Positions 24,872-37,875 of a stretch of DNA of 64,000 bases are shown one piece after another (positions within the stretch are counted from its first letter, which is position 1; each line of letters opens with the position of its first letter). Source of the DNA: Rhodococcus sp. 105337 (GTDB lineage: Bacteria; Actinomycetota; Actinomycetes; Mycobacteriales; Mycobacteriaceae). The notes under the pieces were generated by a model. It worked only from the letters and a program-made list of their open reading frames with translations. It searched no databases and was not told the DNA's origin. The position numbers and the translations under genes are program-made. Location of the stretch: assembly GCF_012844225.1 (NCBI RefSeq), contig NZ_JABAGQ010000006.1, forward strand, positions 186,001-250,000, given 5' to 3'.

Positions 24872-26440
24872 CTACTTCTTCGGCAGCTTGAACTGCGAGA
24901 GGTCGAATCCCTCGAGGCCGGGCGGCAACTCGTCGAGACCCTTCGGCATCTTCGACAGATCCGGCATGCCACCCGGAAGTCCGCCGGGCAGGCCCGGGAA
25001 GCCGCCGGGCAAGCCGCCCCGCACCTTCGGCGGAGTGGGCCCGCGGCCGCCCTTCTTGCCCTTCTTGCCCTTCTTGGACCGCTGGTTCTTGCGAGAGCCC
25101 ATGCCCATCTGGCCGGCCATCGCCGTCATCATCTTGCGGGCTTCGAAGAAGCGGTCGACGAGCTGGTTCACGTCGGAGACCTTCACGCCGGAACCGTTGG
25201 CGATACGGAGACGACGCGAACCGTTGATGATCTTCGGGTTCGCCCGCTCGGCCGGGGTCATGCCGCGGATGATCGCCTGGATGCGGTCGAGCTGCTTCTC
25301 GTCGACGTTGGCCAGCGCGTCCTTCATCTGGCCCGCGCCGGGCAGCATGCCCAAGAGGTTTGCGATCGGCCCCATCTTGCGGACGGCCATCATCTGGTCG
25401 AGGAAGTCCTCGAGCGTGAGCTCTCCCGAACCGATCCGGTTGGCCGTGGCTTCGGCCTGCTCGGCGTCGAAGACCTGCTCGGCCTGCTCGATGAGGGTGA
25501 GCACGTCGCCCATGCCGAGGATCCGGCTCGCCATGCGCTCGGGGTGGAAGACGTCGAAGTCTTCGAGCTTCTCACCGGTCGACGCGAACATGATCGGCTG
25601 ACCGGTCAGTTCGCGGACGCTCAGGGCGGCGCCACCGCGGGCATCGCCGTCCAGCTTGGTCAGCACGACGCCACTGAATCCGACGCCGGCACGGAAGGCC
25701 TCGGCGGTGCTGACGGCATCCTGGCCGATCATCGCGTCGAGGACGAACAGCACCTCGTCGGGATCGACCGCATCGCGGATCCCGGCGGCCTGAGCCATCA
25801 GTTCCTCGTCGATGCCGAGACGACCGGCGGTGTCGACGATCACGACGTCGTACTGCTTGCTCTTCGCCTCGGCGATGCCCTGCTCGGCCACCGCGACGGG
25901 GTCTGCCGCCGTGATGCCCAGAGCGTTCTCGCCGCCGCCGATGGACGTTCCGGGGTGGGGCGCGAACACCGAGACCCCGGCGCGTTCACCGACCACCTGA
26001 AGCTGCGTCACGGCACCGGGCCGCTGCAGGTCGCACGCGACGAGCAGTGGCGTGTGGCCCTGATCCTTCAGCCACTTCGCCAGCTTGCCGGCGAGGGTCG
26101 TCTTACCGGCACCCTGCAGACCGGCGAGCATGATGACCGTCGGAGGGGTCTTCGCGAAGCGCAGCCGGCGCGTCTCACCGCCGAGGATCGTGACGAGTTC
26201 CTCGTTGACGATCTTGACGACCTGCTGCGCGGGGTTGAGCGCGCCGTGCACCTCGGCACCCTTGGCGCGTTCCTTGATCTTCTTGATGAACTCGCGCACA
26301 ACGGGAAGGGCGACGTCGGCCTCGAGAAGCGCGAGGCGGATCTCGCGGCACGTGGCGTCGATGTCTGCGTCGGACAGGCGTCCCTTGCCCCGCAGGTCCT
26401 TCAGGACCCCTGTCAACCTGTCGGAAAGGGATTCGAACAC
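24872..26440 (-). CDS. ffh: Signal recognition particle protein Ffh
   Basis: Ffh binds signal sequences and 4.5S RNA and docks with FtsY, using GTP. The 522-residue protein starts VFESLSDRLTGVLKDLRGKG (N domain), has the GTPase G1 GLQGAGKTTLAGKLAKW near residue 107, DLQRPGA, VIVDTAGRLG and TKLDGDARGG, and a Met-rich M domain (about 300-450) with RIANGSGVKVSDVNQLV. The C-terminal tail holds a Lys/Gly-rich block and Gly-Leu-Pro-Gly repeats. GTG at 26440 has AGGAG 8 nt upstream. The 6-nt spacing to the amidohydrolase gene implies one transcript. Confidence 0.97.
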   Translation of the reverse strand: MFESLSDRLTGVLKDLRGKGRLSDADIDATCREIRLALLEADVALPVVREFIKKIKERAKGAEVHGALNPAQQVVKIVNEELVTILGGETRRLRFAKTPPTVIMLAGLQGAGKTTLAGKLAKWLKDQGHTPLLVACDLQRPGAVTQLQVVGERAGVSVFAPHPGTSIGGGENALGITAADPVAVAEQGIAEAKSKQYDVVIVDTAGRLGIDEELMAQAAGIRDAVDPDEVLFVLDAMIGQDAVSTAEAFRAGVGFSGVVLTKLDGDARGGAALSVRELTGQPIMFASTGEKLEDFDVFHPERMASRILGMGDVLTLIEQAEQVFDAEQAEATANRIGSGELTLEDFLDQMMAVRKMGPIANLLGMLPGAGQMKDALANVDEKQLDRIQAIIRGMTPAERANPKIINGSRRLRIANGSGVKVSDVNQLVDRFFEARKMMTAMAGQMGMGSRKNQRSKKGKKGKKGGRGPTPPKVRGGLPGGFPGLPGGLPGGMPDLSKMPKGLDELPPGLEGFDLSQFKLPKK

Positions 26441-26552
26441 CGAATGCGCTCCTGGGCTATGACGAAGATGCGGACAATTCTGCGAACCAGGGTAGCCGCT
26501 CCCGATCCACAAGCATCGAGTGCGGCCACCCAGCCGGCAGGATCACGGTCGT

Positions 26553-29421
<2,869 letters not shown>

Positions 29422-29483
29422 CTACTGCGATCACTGCCCGCTGTCTTGGTCTTCTTATCACTTCGGTGCGTTGGAGAAGTCGT

Positions 29484-30791
29484 TCACTTCAACGCGGTGG
29501 CGAAGTCGTATGCGGATTCCGCATGCTCGGCTTCGTCGATTCCGCGGGCTTCTTCCTCGTCCGTCACACGCCAGCCGAGCGGCTTGAGGGCGTATGCGAT
29601 CACGAGCGTGACGACACCGGTGAACACCAGGGCGACGACCGCGATGACGATCTGGACCACGAGCTGCTTGTAGTCGCCGCCGTAGAACAGGCCGGTCTCG
29701 GTTCCCAGGAACCCGATGGCGACGGTGCCCCACAGGCCGGAGACGAGGTGCACGCCGACGACGTCGAGCGAGTCGTCGTAGCCGAACTTGTACTTCAGGC
29801 CGACGGCCAGGGCGGACAGCACACCGGCGATGACACCGAGGGCGATCGAGCCGACCGGGCTCAGCGAGCCGGCTGCCGGAGTGATGGCGACCAGGCCGGC
29901 GACGGCACCCGACGCGGCACCGAGGCTGGTGGCCTTGCCGTCACGCAGTCGTTCGGTGAGGAGCCAGCCGAGGATCGCGGCGGCGGTTGCGGTGGTGGTG
30001 TTGACCCAGGCGAGACCCGCGGTTCCGTCTGCGGCGAATGCCGAACCGGCGTTGAAGCCGAACCAGCCGAACCACAGCAGGGCGGCGCCGAGCATGACGA
30101 ACGGGAGGTTGTGCGGGCGGAACGCGGTGCGTCCGAAGCCGGCGCGCTTGCCGACCACCAGCGCCAGCACGAGGGCTGCGACACCGGCGTTGATGTGGAC
30201 CACGGTGCCACCGGCGAAGTCGATCGGTGAGACCGTGGCAACGAGCCCACCTTCACCGTCGTCCGACGTGCCGAACAGCTTGGCCGCGAGGCCGTCTTCC
30301 GAACCGGAGAGCAGGCCGCCACCCCACACCATGTGGGCGAGCGGGAAGTAGGCGCAGGTGACCCAGATCGCCGCGAACGCCATCCAGGTTCCGAACTTGA
30401 CGCGCTCCGACAGAGCACCGCTGATCAGCGCGGTGGTGATGATCGCGAAGGTCACCTGGAAGCCGATGTCGATGATCTGCGGGTAGTTTCCGAGACCGGG
30501 CAGGAACTCGCCGCTCTCGTCATAGATCGCACCCTGCAGACCGAAGTGCTGGAACGGGTTCGCGAAGATGCCGGCGATGTCTTGCGAGCCGTAGGACATC
30601 GACCAGCCCCACAGGACGTAGACGACGCCGATCACGGCCATCGCCCCGAACGACATCATCATCATGTTCAGGACAGATTTCGCCCGGGACATTCCGCCGT
30701 AGAAGAACGCCAGGCCCGGTGTCATCAACAGCACGAGCGACGCTGCCATCAGCATCCATGCTGCGTCCCCGGTGTTCACCACTTCCTCCAC
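29484..30791 (-). CDS. amt: Ammonium transporter AmtB
   Basis: AmtB brings ammonium into the cell and is blocked by PII when nitrogen is plentiful. The 435-residue protein has 11 membrane spans, the signature DFAGGTVVHINAGVAALVLA, and the pore twin histidines in YFPLAHMVWGGG and GVHLVSGLWGT. The GTG at 30791 (VEEVVNTGDAAWMLM) follows GGGAGG by 8 nt; an ATG further upstream is in frame but gives an atypical positively charged leader. amtB-glnB-glnD form one transcription unit with two candidate GlnR-type boxes 90-135 nt upstream of this start. Confidence 0.96.
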   Translation of the reverse strand: MEEVVNTGDAAWMLMAASLVLLMTPGLAFFYGGMSRAKSVLNMMMMSFGAMAVIGVVYVLWGWSMSYGSQDIAGIFANPFQHFGLQGAIYDESGEFLPGLGNYPQIIDIGFQVTFAIITTALISGALSERVKFGTWMAFAAIWVTCAYFPLAHMVWGGGLLSGSEDGLAAKLFGTSDDGEGGLVATVSPIDFAGGTVVHINAGVAALVLALVVGKRAGFGRTAFRPHNLPFVMLGAALLWFGWFGFNAGSAFAADGTAGLAWVNTTTATAAAILGWLLTERLRDGKATSLGAASGAVAGLVAITPAAGSLSPVGSIALGVIAGVLSALAVGLKYKFGYDDSLDVVGVHLVSGLWGTVAIGFLGTETGLFYGGDYKQLVVQIVIAVVALVFTGVVTLVIAYALKPLGWRVTDEEEARGIDEAEHAESAYDFATALK

Positions 30792-30879
30792 TTGCAACCT
30801 CCCTGTTGGTCGCGCCGGACGGCGCGTCGTCATCGAGGGAAAGCTTGGCGGCGTCATGTTTCATCGGAAGCGCCGCACT

Positions 30880-30927
30880 GTTTCGGAGGTGTGAACGACG
30901 AACCGGACTGTGTTTCGTCTGTGTTTC
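30880..30927 (-). promoter_or_regulatory. Candidate GlnR boxes upstream of amtB
   Basis: On the minus strand, TTCAC-N6-GAAAC (plus 30880-30895) and GAAAC-N6-GAAAC (plus 30912-30927) match the GlnR consensus GTNAC-N6-GNAAC at 9 of 10 and at 8-9 of 10 positions. They lie 90-135 nt upstream of the amtB start. Family knowledge: GlnR activates amtB-glnB-glnD in mycobacteria during nitrogen limitation. Confidence 0.5.
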
Positions 30928-31002
30928 GCCTGCGAAGAACAACGGCGCGCACACGGCGTATTCGCCTATTTCGTCCGATTCATGCGTGGCACGACATGCG
31001 AG

Positions 31003-31034
31003 TGGCCGCTCCCCTCTGTCGAGGGAAGCGGCCA
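31003..31034 (-). terminator. Terminator downstream of ftsY
   Basis: TGGCCGCTCCCCTC at 31003-31016 pairs with 31021-31034 at 13 of 14 positions around the loop TGTC. It lies 26 nt past the ftsY stop and separates ftsY from the amtB promoter region. Confidence 0.88.
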
Positions 31035-31059
31035 CATCGAGCGTGTCGCAGCGGGACCG

Positions 31060-32562
31060 TCAGCCGAGCAGAGCGTCCACGAATGCCTCCGGCTCGAACG
31101 GCGCAAGGTCGTCCGCGCCCTCTCCGAGACCGACGAGCTTGACCGGCACACCGAGCTCGTGCTGAACCTGGAACACGATGCCACCCTTGGCGGTGCCGTC
31201 GAGCTTGGTGAGGACGACACCGGTGATGTCGACGACGTCGGCGAACACCCGGGCCTGCATGAGACCGTTCTGGCCGATGGTCGCGTCGAGCACGAGCAGT
31301 ACCTCGTCGACCGCGGCCTTCTTCTCCACGACGCGCTTGACCTTGCCGAGTTCGTCCATCAAGCCGATCTTGGTGTGCAGGCGCCCCGCGGTGTCGATCA
31401 GGACCGCGTCGACACCGTTCTCGATCCCCTTCGCCACCGCATCGAATGCGACGGCGGCCGGGTCGGCGGAATCCTTGCCGCGCACCACTTCGGCGCCCAC
31501 GCGTTCCGCCCAGGTCTGCAACTGATCTGCCGCAGCGGCACGGAAGGTGTCTGCGGCGCCGAGAAGCACCCGGCGGCCGTCGGCGACGAGCACGCGGGCG
31601 AGCTTGCCGGTGGTGGTCGTCTTTCCGGTGCCGTTGACGCCCACCACGAGCAGCACGGCCGGATGGTCCTTGTGCGGCAATGCGCGGATCGAACGGTCGA
31701 GTTCGGGTCGCAACTCGTCGACGAGGACGCTGCGGAGCAGGGCGCGCGCCTCCGCCTCGGTACGGACCGTGTTCAGTGCGATCTGTTCACGCAGACGATC
31801 GACGATCTTGGTCGTGGTCGCGGCACCGAGGTCTGCGACGAGCAGCGTGTCCTCGATCTCCTCCCACGAGTCCTCGTCGAGGTCGCCGCCGCCGAGCAGC
31901 CCGAGCAGGCTCTTGCCGACCGCGGACTGCGAGCGGGCGAGGCGCCCGCGCAGGCGCACGAGCCGGCCGGCGGTGGGGTCGATCTCGTCCAGGTCGGGCG
32001 CGGCCGGTGCAGCGGGCTCGACCGGTGCCGGCGCCAAGTCCGTCTCGACGGTCGTCTCGGTCGTCGGCTGCGTGACGACGACGGGCTCGACGGGCTCCGT
32101 GGTCTCGGGAACTGCCTCGGGTTCGACGGTCTCCGGCGCCGTCTCGGGTGCAGGAGCGGTCTCGGGAGCGGTCTCGGGAGCGGTCTCAGGTGCGGGAGCG
32201 GTCTCGGGAGCTGCTGCGGGCTCGGCCGGACCGGTTTTCGGCGGGGTCGGCGTGGTCGGCGGCGCCGGAGCCTCCGTGACCTCGTCCGGCAACGGCACCG
32301 TGGGCGGTGCGGGCGCCTTGTCGGGCACCGGCCGCTCGACAGGCTGCGGCGGCGCCGTGGCGGTGGGCCCCTGGGTGAAACTGAACCCGCTCTGCGCCGT
32401 GTAACCGCCGGAGCGGTCCTTGGTGTCGGCGGCGTCGAGCTCAGGCGTGTCCTTCACCTGGAGCGACACCTGTCGGCGCCGGTACAGCGTCAGACCGACG
32501 ACGAGCGCAACGAGAACAACCGCCAGGGCGGCCGCGATGATTATCCAAGCTCCGGTACTCAC
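31060..32562 (-). CDS. ftsY: Signal recognition particle receptor FtsY
   Basis: FtsY is the membrane docking partner of Ffh. The 500-residue protein has an N-terminal transmembrane helix (about 6-26), a disordered Pro/Glu/Ala/Thr linker with repeated APET/PETAPE units (about 100-190), then the NG domain with GVNGTGKTTTTGKLARV, GAADTFRAAAADQL, LIDTAGRLHTK and TKLDGTAKGG. GTG at 32562; a run of G lies just upstream. It follows smc by 12 nt on the same strand, so smc and ftsY are probably cotranscribed. The linker-coding DNA holds a direct repeat array (32140-32215). Confidence 0.97.
   Translation of the reverse strand: MSTGAWIIIAAALAVVLVALVVGLTLYRRRQVSLQVKDTPELDAADTKDRSGGYTAQSGFSFTQGPTATAPPQPVERPVPDKAPAPPTVPLPDEVTEAPAPPTTPTPPKTGPAEPAAAPETAPAPETAPETAPETAPAPETAPETVEPEAVPETTEPVEPVVVTQPTTETTVETDLAPAPVEPAAPAAPDLDEIDPTAGRLVRLRGRLARSQSAVGKSLLGLLGGGDLDEDSWEEIEDTLLVADLGAATTTKIVDRLREQIALNTVRTEAEARALLRSVLVDELRPELDRSIRALPHKDHPAVLLVVGVNGTGKTTTTGKLARVLVADGRRVLLGAADTFRAAAADQLQTWAERVGAEVVRGKDSADPAAVAFDAVAKGIENGVDAVLIDTAGRLHTKIGLMDELGKVKRVVEKKAAVDEVLLVLDATIGQNGLMQARVFADVVDITGVVLTKLDGTAKGGIVFQVQHELGVPVKLVGLGEGADDLAPFEPEAFVDALLG
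32140..32215 (-). repeat. Short direct repeats in ftsY encoding PET units
   Basis: The 12-mer GGTCTCGGGAGC and close variants occur four times in tandem or near-tandem here. They encode the APET/PETA repeats of the acidic linker of FtsY. Such repeats can change copy number by slippage. Confidence 0.75.
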
Positions 32563-32574
32563 GCCCCCATACTG

Positions 32575-35500
32575 TCAGGCTTGCGCCTCTTCCTCCGGCC
32601 CGGGGACGGGTGTCGGGACGTTCTGGCCGCGCATGCGCTGGGAGATGACACGGGTGATGCCGTCGCCGCGCATGCTGACCCCGTAGAGCGCGTCGGCCAC
32701 TTCCATCGTGGCCTTCTGGTGCGTGATCACGATGAGCTGGGATTTTTCCCGCAACTGCTCGAACAGTCCGATCAACCGCCGGAGATTGGTGTCGTCCAGT
32801 GCGGCCTCGACCTCGTCCATGACGTAGAACGGGGACGGCCGGGCCCGGAAGATCGCGACGAGCATCGCCACTGCGGTCAGCGACTTCTCGCCACCGGACA
32901 GCAGCGACAACCGCTTGACCTTCTTGCCCGGCGGCCGGGCCTCGACCTCGATCCCTGTGGTGAGCATGTTGCCGGGCTCGGTGAGCACCAGCCTGCCTTC
33001 ACCGCCGGGAAACAGCTTGGCGAACACCTGCTCGAATTCGCGTTCGACGTCGACCCATGCCTCTGTGAAGATCTGCAGGATGCGGGCGTCCACCTCGTCG
33101 ACGACGGCCAGGAGGTCCTTGCGGGCGTTCTTGACGTCCTCGAGCTGCGTGGCCAGGAAGTTGTACCGCTCTTCGAGGGCCGCGAACTCTTCGAGTGCGA
33201 GGGGATTGACCTTGCCCAGCGTGGTGAGATCCTTCTCGGCGCGCTTGGCTCGACGCTCCTGGGTCGTCCGGTCGTAGGGCATGGGTTGAGGCGCGACCAC
33301 CTGCTCCCCCCGCTCACGAGCTTGCTCGTACTCCGCGATCTCGACGTCGCTCGGAGGCAGCGGCACATCGGGTCCGTATTCCGCGACCAGATCGTCGAGC
33401 GCGATGCCGTACTGCTCGAGAATCGTCTGCTCGAGCTGCTCGATTCGCAGCGCCGCCTGAGCACGGGCCACCTCGTCGCGGTGAACGGAGTCGGTGAGCT
33501 GGTCGCGCTGCGTGGTGAGTTCCCGCACGAGTGCGCGCGCGTGTTCCAGTTTCTCGGTGCATTCGGTGCGCAGGCGCGTGAGTTCCTCGCGGTGGGCGAG
33601 TGCCTCTGCGACAACTGTCTCGAGATGCGCCGAGACCCGGCCTCCCGCTTCCGCGACCGCCGCGGCGACCGCAGCGGCCTGTCGCCGGCTCCGGCGGGCA
33701 CGCTCGGCCCGCGCGCGGGCCTCCCGCTCGGCCTGGGCGGCGCGCCGCAGAGAATCAGCTTTACCGCGAAGGGATTCCGCGCGTTCCTCGGCCGTACGAG
33801 CCGCGAGCCTGGCTTCGACCTCGACTGCGCGCACTTCGGCGAGGGCCGCAGCGGTCATCTCCCGCTCGGCCGCGGTCGAGTCGGTGCCGCTGCCGTCTCC
33901 GGTGCCGGACTGTTCGTCTTCCGCGAGCCGCAGCCGCTCTTCGAGCTCGACGAGCTTCTCCCGCGCGGTGTCGCGTTCCTTCTCTGCCGCCGAACGCTGC
34001 GCGGCGAGCCGTTCCGATTCGGCGTGCGCGTTCCGCGCCACCTGCCCGAGCCGCCCCAGCTGCTCGTACACCGCCGACATCGCGGCATCCGACTCGTTGA
34101 GAGCGGCGAGGGTCTGCTCGACGTGCTCGGCGCGATCCTTCTGTTCGGTGAGCGCGCCGGCGAGCGCCGCCGCGAGTTCTTCGGACCGCCGGACCGCGCG
34201 GTCGAGACCGTCGCGCGACGTATCGATCGCGGCCTGGATCTCGAGGGTGCTCGGTGCACGATCCGATCCGCCGATCACCCAGCCGGAACCGGCGAGATCT
34301 CCCCCACGGGTCACCGCACGCAGGTCGGGGCGCTGGGCACACACGTGTGCCGCCGCGTCGAGATCGTCGACGACGACGGTGCGGGCAAGCAGGGCGTCGA
34401 GCGCTCCACGTAGGTCCGGGGGGCAGTCGACGACGTCCCGGACCCAGCGCGCACCGCTCGGTGGATCGCCCGCGTCGCCGGGGCCGGACGCGTCGGCGGC
34501 GACGAACGCGACCCGCCCTTGGTCGGCTGCCGCGAGGGCTGCCACCGCGTCGTTCGCGGACCGCACCGACGCCACCGCGAGGGCATCGGCGGCGGGTCCG
34601 AGCGCGGCCGCGACCGTGGCCTCGTACCCGGGTGTCACCCGCAAGCGCTCGGCGAGGGATCCGAGCAGTGCTCCTCCGGTGTCGTTGCCGAGCAACCAGG
34701 CAGCGCCGTCCTTACGTTCGAGTCCCATCGACAGTGCGTCGATGCGGGCCTCGAGCGAGGCCACCTCCTTGCCGGCCGCACGTTCGGCTTCCTGCAGTTC
34801 GGTGACCCGCGCGTCGGCGAGGCGCTGCGCAGCGACCGCCCGTTCGTGTTGCGCGTCCGCGTCGATCTCCCCGGCGTCGAGGTCGGCGATGCTGCGTTGC
34901 GCGGTTTCGAACTCCGCCTGGGCCTCGACGCCGCGCAGGCGCGCTTCTTCGATCGCGACGGTCAGGCGCGCGATCTCCGAGTCGACGGAGTCGGCGCGGG
35001 TGCGGAACGTGTCGACCTGCCCGGCGAGGCGTGCGAGCCCCTCGCGTCGGTCGGCGATGGCACGCACCGCCGCCATGTGTGCCCGTTCGGCGGCAACTGC
35101 GAGTTCTTCCTGCGCGGCGAGTTGTTCCCGTGCGGCCTCGAGCGTTCCGTGCGCGATCTCGACGGCTTCGACGAGTTCGGCTTCCTCGGCGGCGATCCGG
35201 TCGGCGCGGGCCTCCATCTCGTCGGGGTCCTGCCCGGAGCGGTCCTCGGGTTCACTGTGCAGGTGGCGGGCGCGCTCCTGCGCGACCCGCACTGTCGCCG
35301 ACACCCGTTCGGCGAGCGCGGACAGCCGGAACCAGGCCTGCGACGCGGCCTCCGCGCCCGGGGTGAGCTGGGCGAGCGACTGCTCGTAATGGGCGAGTTC
35401 GATGTTGGCGTCGTCGAGCGCGGACAGGATGTGGTCGAGGCGCTCCCGGATGGTGCGTTCCTCCTCGTCCTGACCGGCGAGTTCGGCGCGGCGGGTGACG

Positions 35501-36201
35501 AGGTCGTCGGCGGCGAGCCGCAGCCGCGCGTCGCGCAGGTCGGCCTGGATGCTCTGTGCACGGCGCGCGACCTCCGCCTGCCGGCCCAGCGGCTTGAGCT
35601 GGCGGCGCAGTTCCGCGGTGAGGTCGGTGAGCCGGGCGAGGTTGGCCTGCATCGAATCGAGCTTGCGGACGGCCTTTTCCTTGCGGCGGCGGTGTTTGAG
35701 AACCCCGGCAGCCTCTTCGATGAAGGCGCGGCGATCTTCCGGGCGCGACTCGAGGATCGCGGCGAGGCGTCCCTGGCCGACGATGACGTGCATCTCACGG
35801 CCGATACCGGAGTCGGAGAGCAGTTCCTGCACGTCCATGAGCCGGCACGAACTGCCGTTGATCTCGTATTCGCCGGCGCCGTCGCGGAACATGCGCCGGG
35901 TGATGGAGACTTCGGAGTATTCGATGGGCAGTGCGCCGTCGGCGTTGTCGATCGTGAGGGTCACTTCGGCGCGGCCGAGTGCCTGCCTGCCCGCGGTCCC
36001 CGCGAAGATGACGTCCTGCATCTTGCCGCCGCGCAGCGCTTTGGCGCCCTGCTCCCCCATGACCCAGGTGAGGGCATCGACGACGTTGGATTTGCCGGAG
36101 CCGTTCGGTCCGACGACGCAGGTGATACCGGGCTCGAAGCGCAGAGTCGTCGACGACGCGAAAGACTTGAAGCCCTTCAGCGTCAGACTCTTCAAGTGCA
36201 T
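32575..36201 (-). CDS. smc: Chromosome segregation ATPase SMC
   Basis: SMC compacts and segregates the chromosome with ScpA and ScpB. The 1208-residue protein has the N-terminal ATPase half with Walker [10 protein letters not shown] (31-39), long coiled coils (about 165-490 and 680-1020), a Gly-rich hinge (about 500-660), and the C-terminal half with [15 protein letters not shown] (signature) and [14 protein letters not shown] (Walker B). Length is normal. The start at 36201 is the family start [14 protein letters not shown]; a TAAGGT hexamer 8 nt upstream may give a leaderless message in addition to readthrough from acyP, which ends 22 nt upstream. Confidence 0.97.
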   Translation of the reverse strand: MHLKSLTLKGFKSFASSTTLRFEPGITCVVGPNGSGKSNVVDALTWVMGEQGAKALRGGKMQDVIFAGTAGRQALGRAEVTLTIDNADGALPIEYSEVSITRRMFRDGAGEYEINGSSCRLMDVQELLSDSGIGREMHVIVGQGRLAAILESRPEDRRAFIEEAAGVLKHRRRKEKAVRKLDSMQANLARLTDLTAELRRQLKPLGRQAEVARRAQSIQADLRDARLRLAADDLVTRRAELAGQDEEERTIRERLDHILSALDDANIELAHYEQSLAQLTPGAEAASQAWFRLSALAERVSATVRVAQERARHLHSEPEDRSGQDPDEMEARADRIAAEEAELVEAVEIAHGTLEAAREQLAAQEELAVAAERAHMAAVRAIADRREGLARLAGQVDTFRTRADSVDSEIARLTVAIEEARLRGVEAQAEFETAQRSIADLDAGEIDADAQHERAVAAQRLADARVTELQEAERAAGKEVASLEARIDALSMGLERKDGAAWLLGNDTGGALLGSLAERLRVTPGYEATVAAALGPAADALAVASVRSANDAVAALAAADQGRVAFVAADASGPGDAGDPPSGARWVRDVVDCPPDLRGALDALLARTVVVDDLDAAAHVCAQRPDLRAVTRGGDLAGSGWVIGGSDRAPSTLEIQAAIDTSRDGLDRAVRRSEELAAALAGALTEQKDRAEHVEQTLAALNESDAAMSAVYEQLGRLGQVARNAHAESERLAAQRSAAEKERDTAREKLVELEERLRLAEDEQSGTGDGSGTDSTAAEREMTAAALAEVRAVEVEARLAARTAEERAESLRGKADSLRRAAQAEREARARAERARRSRRQAAAVAAAVAEAGGRVSAHLETVVAEALAHREELTRLRTECTEKLEHARALVRELTTQRDQLTDSVHRDEVARAQAALRIEQLEQTILEQYGIALDDLVAEYGPDVPLPPSDVEIAEYEQARERGEQVVAPQPMPYDRTTQERRAKRAEKDLTTLGKVNPLALEEFAALEERYNFLATQLEDVKNARKDLLAVVDEVDARILQIFTEAWVDVEREFEQVFAKLFPGGEGRLVLTEPGNMLTTGIEVEARPPGKKVKRLSLLSGGEKSLTAVAMLVAIFRARPSPFYVMDEVEAALDDTNLRRLIGLFEQLREKSQLIVITHQKATMEVADALYGVSMRGDGITRVISQRMRGQNVPTPVPGPEEEAQA

Positions 36202-36209
36202 GGGAGAGA

Positions 36210-36215
36210 ACCTTA
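36210..36215 (-). promoter_or_regulatory. -10 hexamer TAAGGT of smc
   Basis: Read on the minus strand, TAAGGT ends 8 nt before the smc ATG at 36201 and lies between the acyP stop and smc. It could drive a leaderless smc transcript. Confidence 0.45.
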
Positions 36216-36223
36216 CCGGCGAC

Positions 36224-36505
36224 TCAGCGCTCGACGAACCCGGTCAGCCCGCCCCGTGCAGGTTCCCAGCTCTCGACGACGAGCCGGACCTCGCCCGGCG
36301 TCCCCGGCGAGCGGAGCAGGTCGAGGAGCCGTTCCAGGTCGGCGAGCGGACCCTCGGCGATGACGAGGACCCGCCCGTCGGGGTGGTTGGTGGCGTGACC
36401 GACCAGACCGAGTTCGAGTGCGCGCGCCCGCGTCCACCAGCGGAATCCGACGCCTTGCACGCGTCCGTGCACCCACGCGGTCAGGCGCTGCGGTGTCTCG
36501 GTCAC
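36224..36505 (-). CDS. acyP: Acylphosphatase
   Basis: This small enzyme hydrolyses acyl phosphates. The 93-residue protein has the active-site loop [13 protein letters not shown] with the phosphate-binding Arg, and the catalytic Asn in ATNHPDGRV. The GTG at 36505 lies 7 nt past the stop of the upstream OsmC gene, so both belong to one message. The gene sits just before smc, as in mycobacteria (Rv2922A). Confidence 0.94.
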   Translation of the reverse strand: MTETPQRLTAWVHGRVQGVGFRWWTRARALELGLVGHATNHPDGRVLVIAEGPLADLERLLDLLRSPGTPGEVRLVVESWEPARGGLTGFVER

Positions 36506-36512
36506 GATGTCC

Positions 36513-36950
36513 CTACGCGTCCGGGGTGATGGTCAGCGTCACCTGGGTGCCGCGCTCGAGAGTGCGTCCCACCGTGCACACCTTGGCGATGGAACGCTCG
36601 ACGAGTGCGATGAGGCGTTGCTGCGCATCGGCGTCGAGTTCGGACATGTCGACCTCGAGGTTCTCGGCCAGGTGCGGGTAGACCTCGTTCTCACGATCGG
36701 CGGCACCCGCGACGCGGATGGTGGCGTCGTAATCGTCGCCGAGCCTGCGGGAGAGCGGAAAGTCCGAACTCATCCCCGAGCATGCGGCGAGTGCGATCTT
36801 GAGCAGTTCTCCGGGGGTGAACACCCCTTCGACGCCCTCGGAACCGATGGCCACTTCGGCGCCGCGTGAACTGCGGCCCGTGTAGCGACGGGTGCCGGTG
36901 CGCTCCACCCACAACTCGGTGGGCGCGGTATCAGGAGTCGGGTCAGCCAT
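36513..36950 (-). CDS. OsmC/Ohr family protein
   Basis: OsmC-type proteins reduce organic hydroperoxides with two cysteines. The 145-residue protein shows LLKIALAACSGMSSDFPL (first redox Cys) and SIAKVCTVGRTLERGTQV (second Cys), with the central domain-swapped beta sheet pattern. Both cysteines are present, so peroxidase activity is plausible. The start at 36950 (MADPTPDTAP) has AGGATT upstream. It lies between fpg and acyP; the same order is seen in M. tuberculosis (Rv2923c). Confidence 0.9.
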   Translation of the reverse strand: MADPTPDTAPTELWVERTGTRRYTGRSSRGAEVAIGSEGVEGVFTPGELLKIALAACSGMSSDFPLSRRLGDDYDATIRVAGAADRENEVYPHLAENLEVDMSELDADAQQRLIALVERSIAKVCTVGRTLERGTQVTLTITPDA

Positions 36951-37007
36951 ACGGAGAATCCTGCCATGCGCGTCCGACACGGGCCGCACGCAGGACCTCG
37001 GATCCGC

Positions 37008-37871
37008 TCACCGCCCGGCGCGCGGCCGCGGCTGGCACTTGGGGCAACTGTAGGAGGAGCGGTTCATGAACTTCTCACGTCGGATGGGAGCCCCGCACCG
37101 CCTGCACGGCAGGTTCTCCTGGCCGTACACGTTGAGCGACCGCTCGAAGTAACCCGATTCACCGTTCACGTTGACGTACAGCGCATCGAACGAGGTGCCG
37201 CCCTGGTCGAGCGCCTCCCCCATCACCTCTCGCGCCGCCGCGAGGACCGCTTTCAGTTTCGGTCCGGACAGGCTGTCGGTGAGGCGGTTGCCGTGGATCT
37301 TGGCGCGCCACAGCGCTTCGTCGGCGTAGATGTTCCCGATGCCGGACACCACCGTTTGATCGAGGAGTGCTCGTTTGATCTCGGTGTGCTTGCCGCGCAA
37401 CACCTTTACGACCGCATCAGGGTCGAACCGCGGATCCATGGGGTCGCGCGCGATGTGCGCGACCGGCAGCGGGAGGCGTGCTCCGTCGACGTCGAGGAGC
37501 GGCGCGAGCGCCCATCCCCCGAACGTCCGCTGGTCGACGAAGCGCAGTTCTGCCCCGTTGTCGAGGACAGCCCGGATGCGTAAATGCTTCTCCTGGGGCA
37601 CCGTCGGGGGTTGCACGAGCATCTGACCGCTCATCCCGAGGTGTACGACGAGTGCCATGTCACCGGGCTCGAGCACGAGCCACATGTACTTGCCGCGCCG
37701 CTCCGCTGCGGTGATGTGCTGCCCGGTCAGTTGCAGCGCGAGATCACGCGGTCCCGGTTCGTGCCGGCGCACCGCGCGCGGATGCAGAACCTGAACGGAC
37801 TCGATGGTCGCGCCGAGGATGTGCGCCTCGAGACCCCGACGGACCACTTCCACCTCGGGGAGTTCGGGCAC
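37008..37871 (-). CDS. mutM: Formamidopyrimidine-DNA glycosylase (MutM)
   Basis: The enzyme removes 8-oxoguanine and ring-opened purines from DNA. The 287-residue protein starts [14 protein letters not shown] after the initiator, so the catalytic N-terminal proline is present, as are [22 protein letters not shown] and the C-terminal zinc finger [13 protein letters not shown]...CPKC with four cysteines. GTG at 37871 lies 4 nt past the rnc stop. rnc-mutM is a common actinobacterial pair. Confidence 0.96.
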   Translation of the reverse strand: MPELPEVEVVRRGLEAHILGATIESVQVLHPRAVRRHEPGPRDLALQLTGQHITAAERRGKYMWLVLEPGDMALVVHLGMSGQMLVQPPTVPQEKHLRIRAVLDNGAELRFVDQRTFGGWALAPLLDVDGARLPLPVAHIARDPMDPRFDPDAVVKVLRGKHTEIKRALLDQTVVSGIGNIYADEALWRAKIHGNRLTDSLSGPKLKAVLAAAREVMGEALDQGGTSFDALYVNVNGESGYFERSLNVYGQENLPCRRCGAPIRREKFMNRSSYSCPKCQPRPRAGR

Positions 37872-37875
37872 GTGC

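Noticed and set aside
26431-26447. TTCGAACACCGAATG near the ffh start as a LexA (SOS) box
   Set aside because: It does not fit the actinobacterial GAAC-N4-GTTC pattern, and ffh is not an SOS gene.
30910-34413. A 1167-codon plus-strand open frame opposite ftsY and smc
   Set aside because: It mirrors the third-position GC bias of ftsY and smc. It has no ribosome-binding site and no family features.
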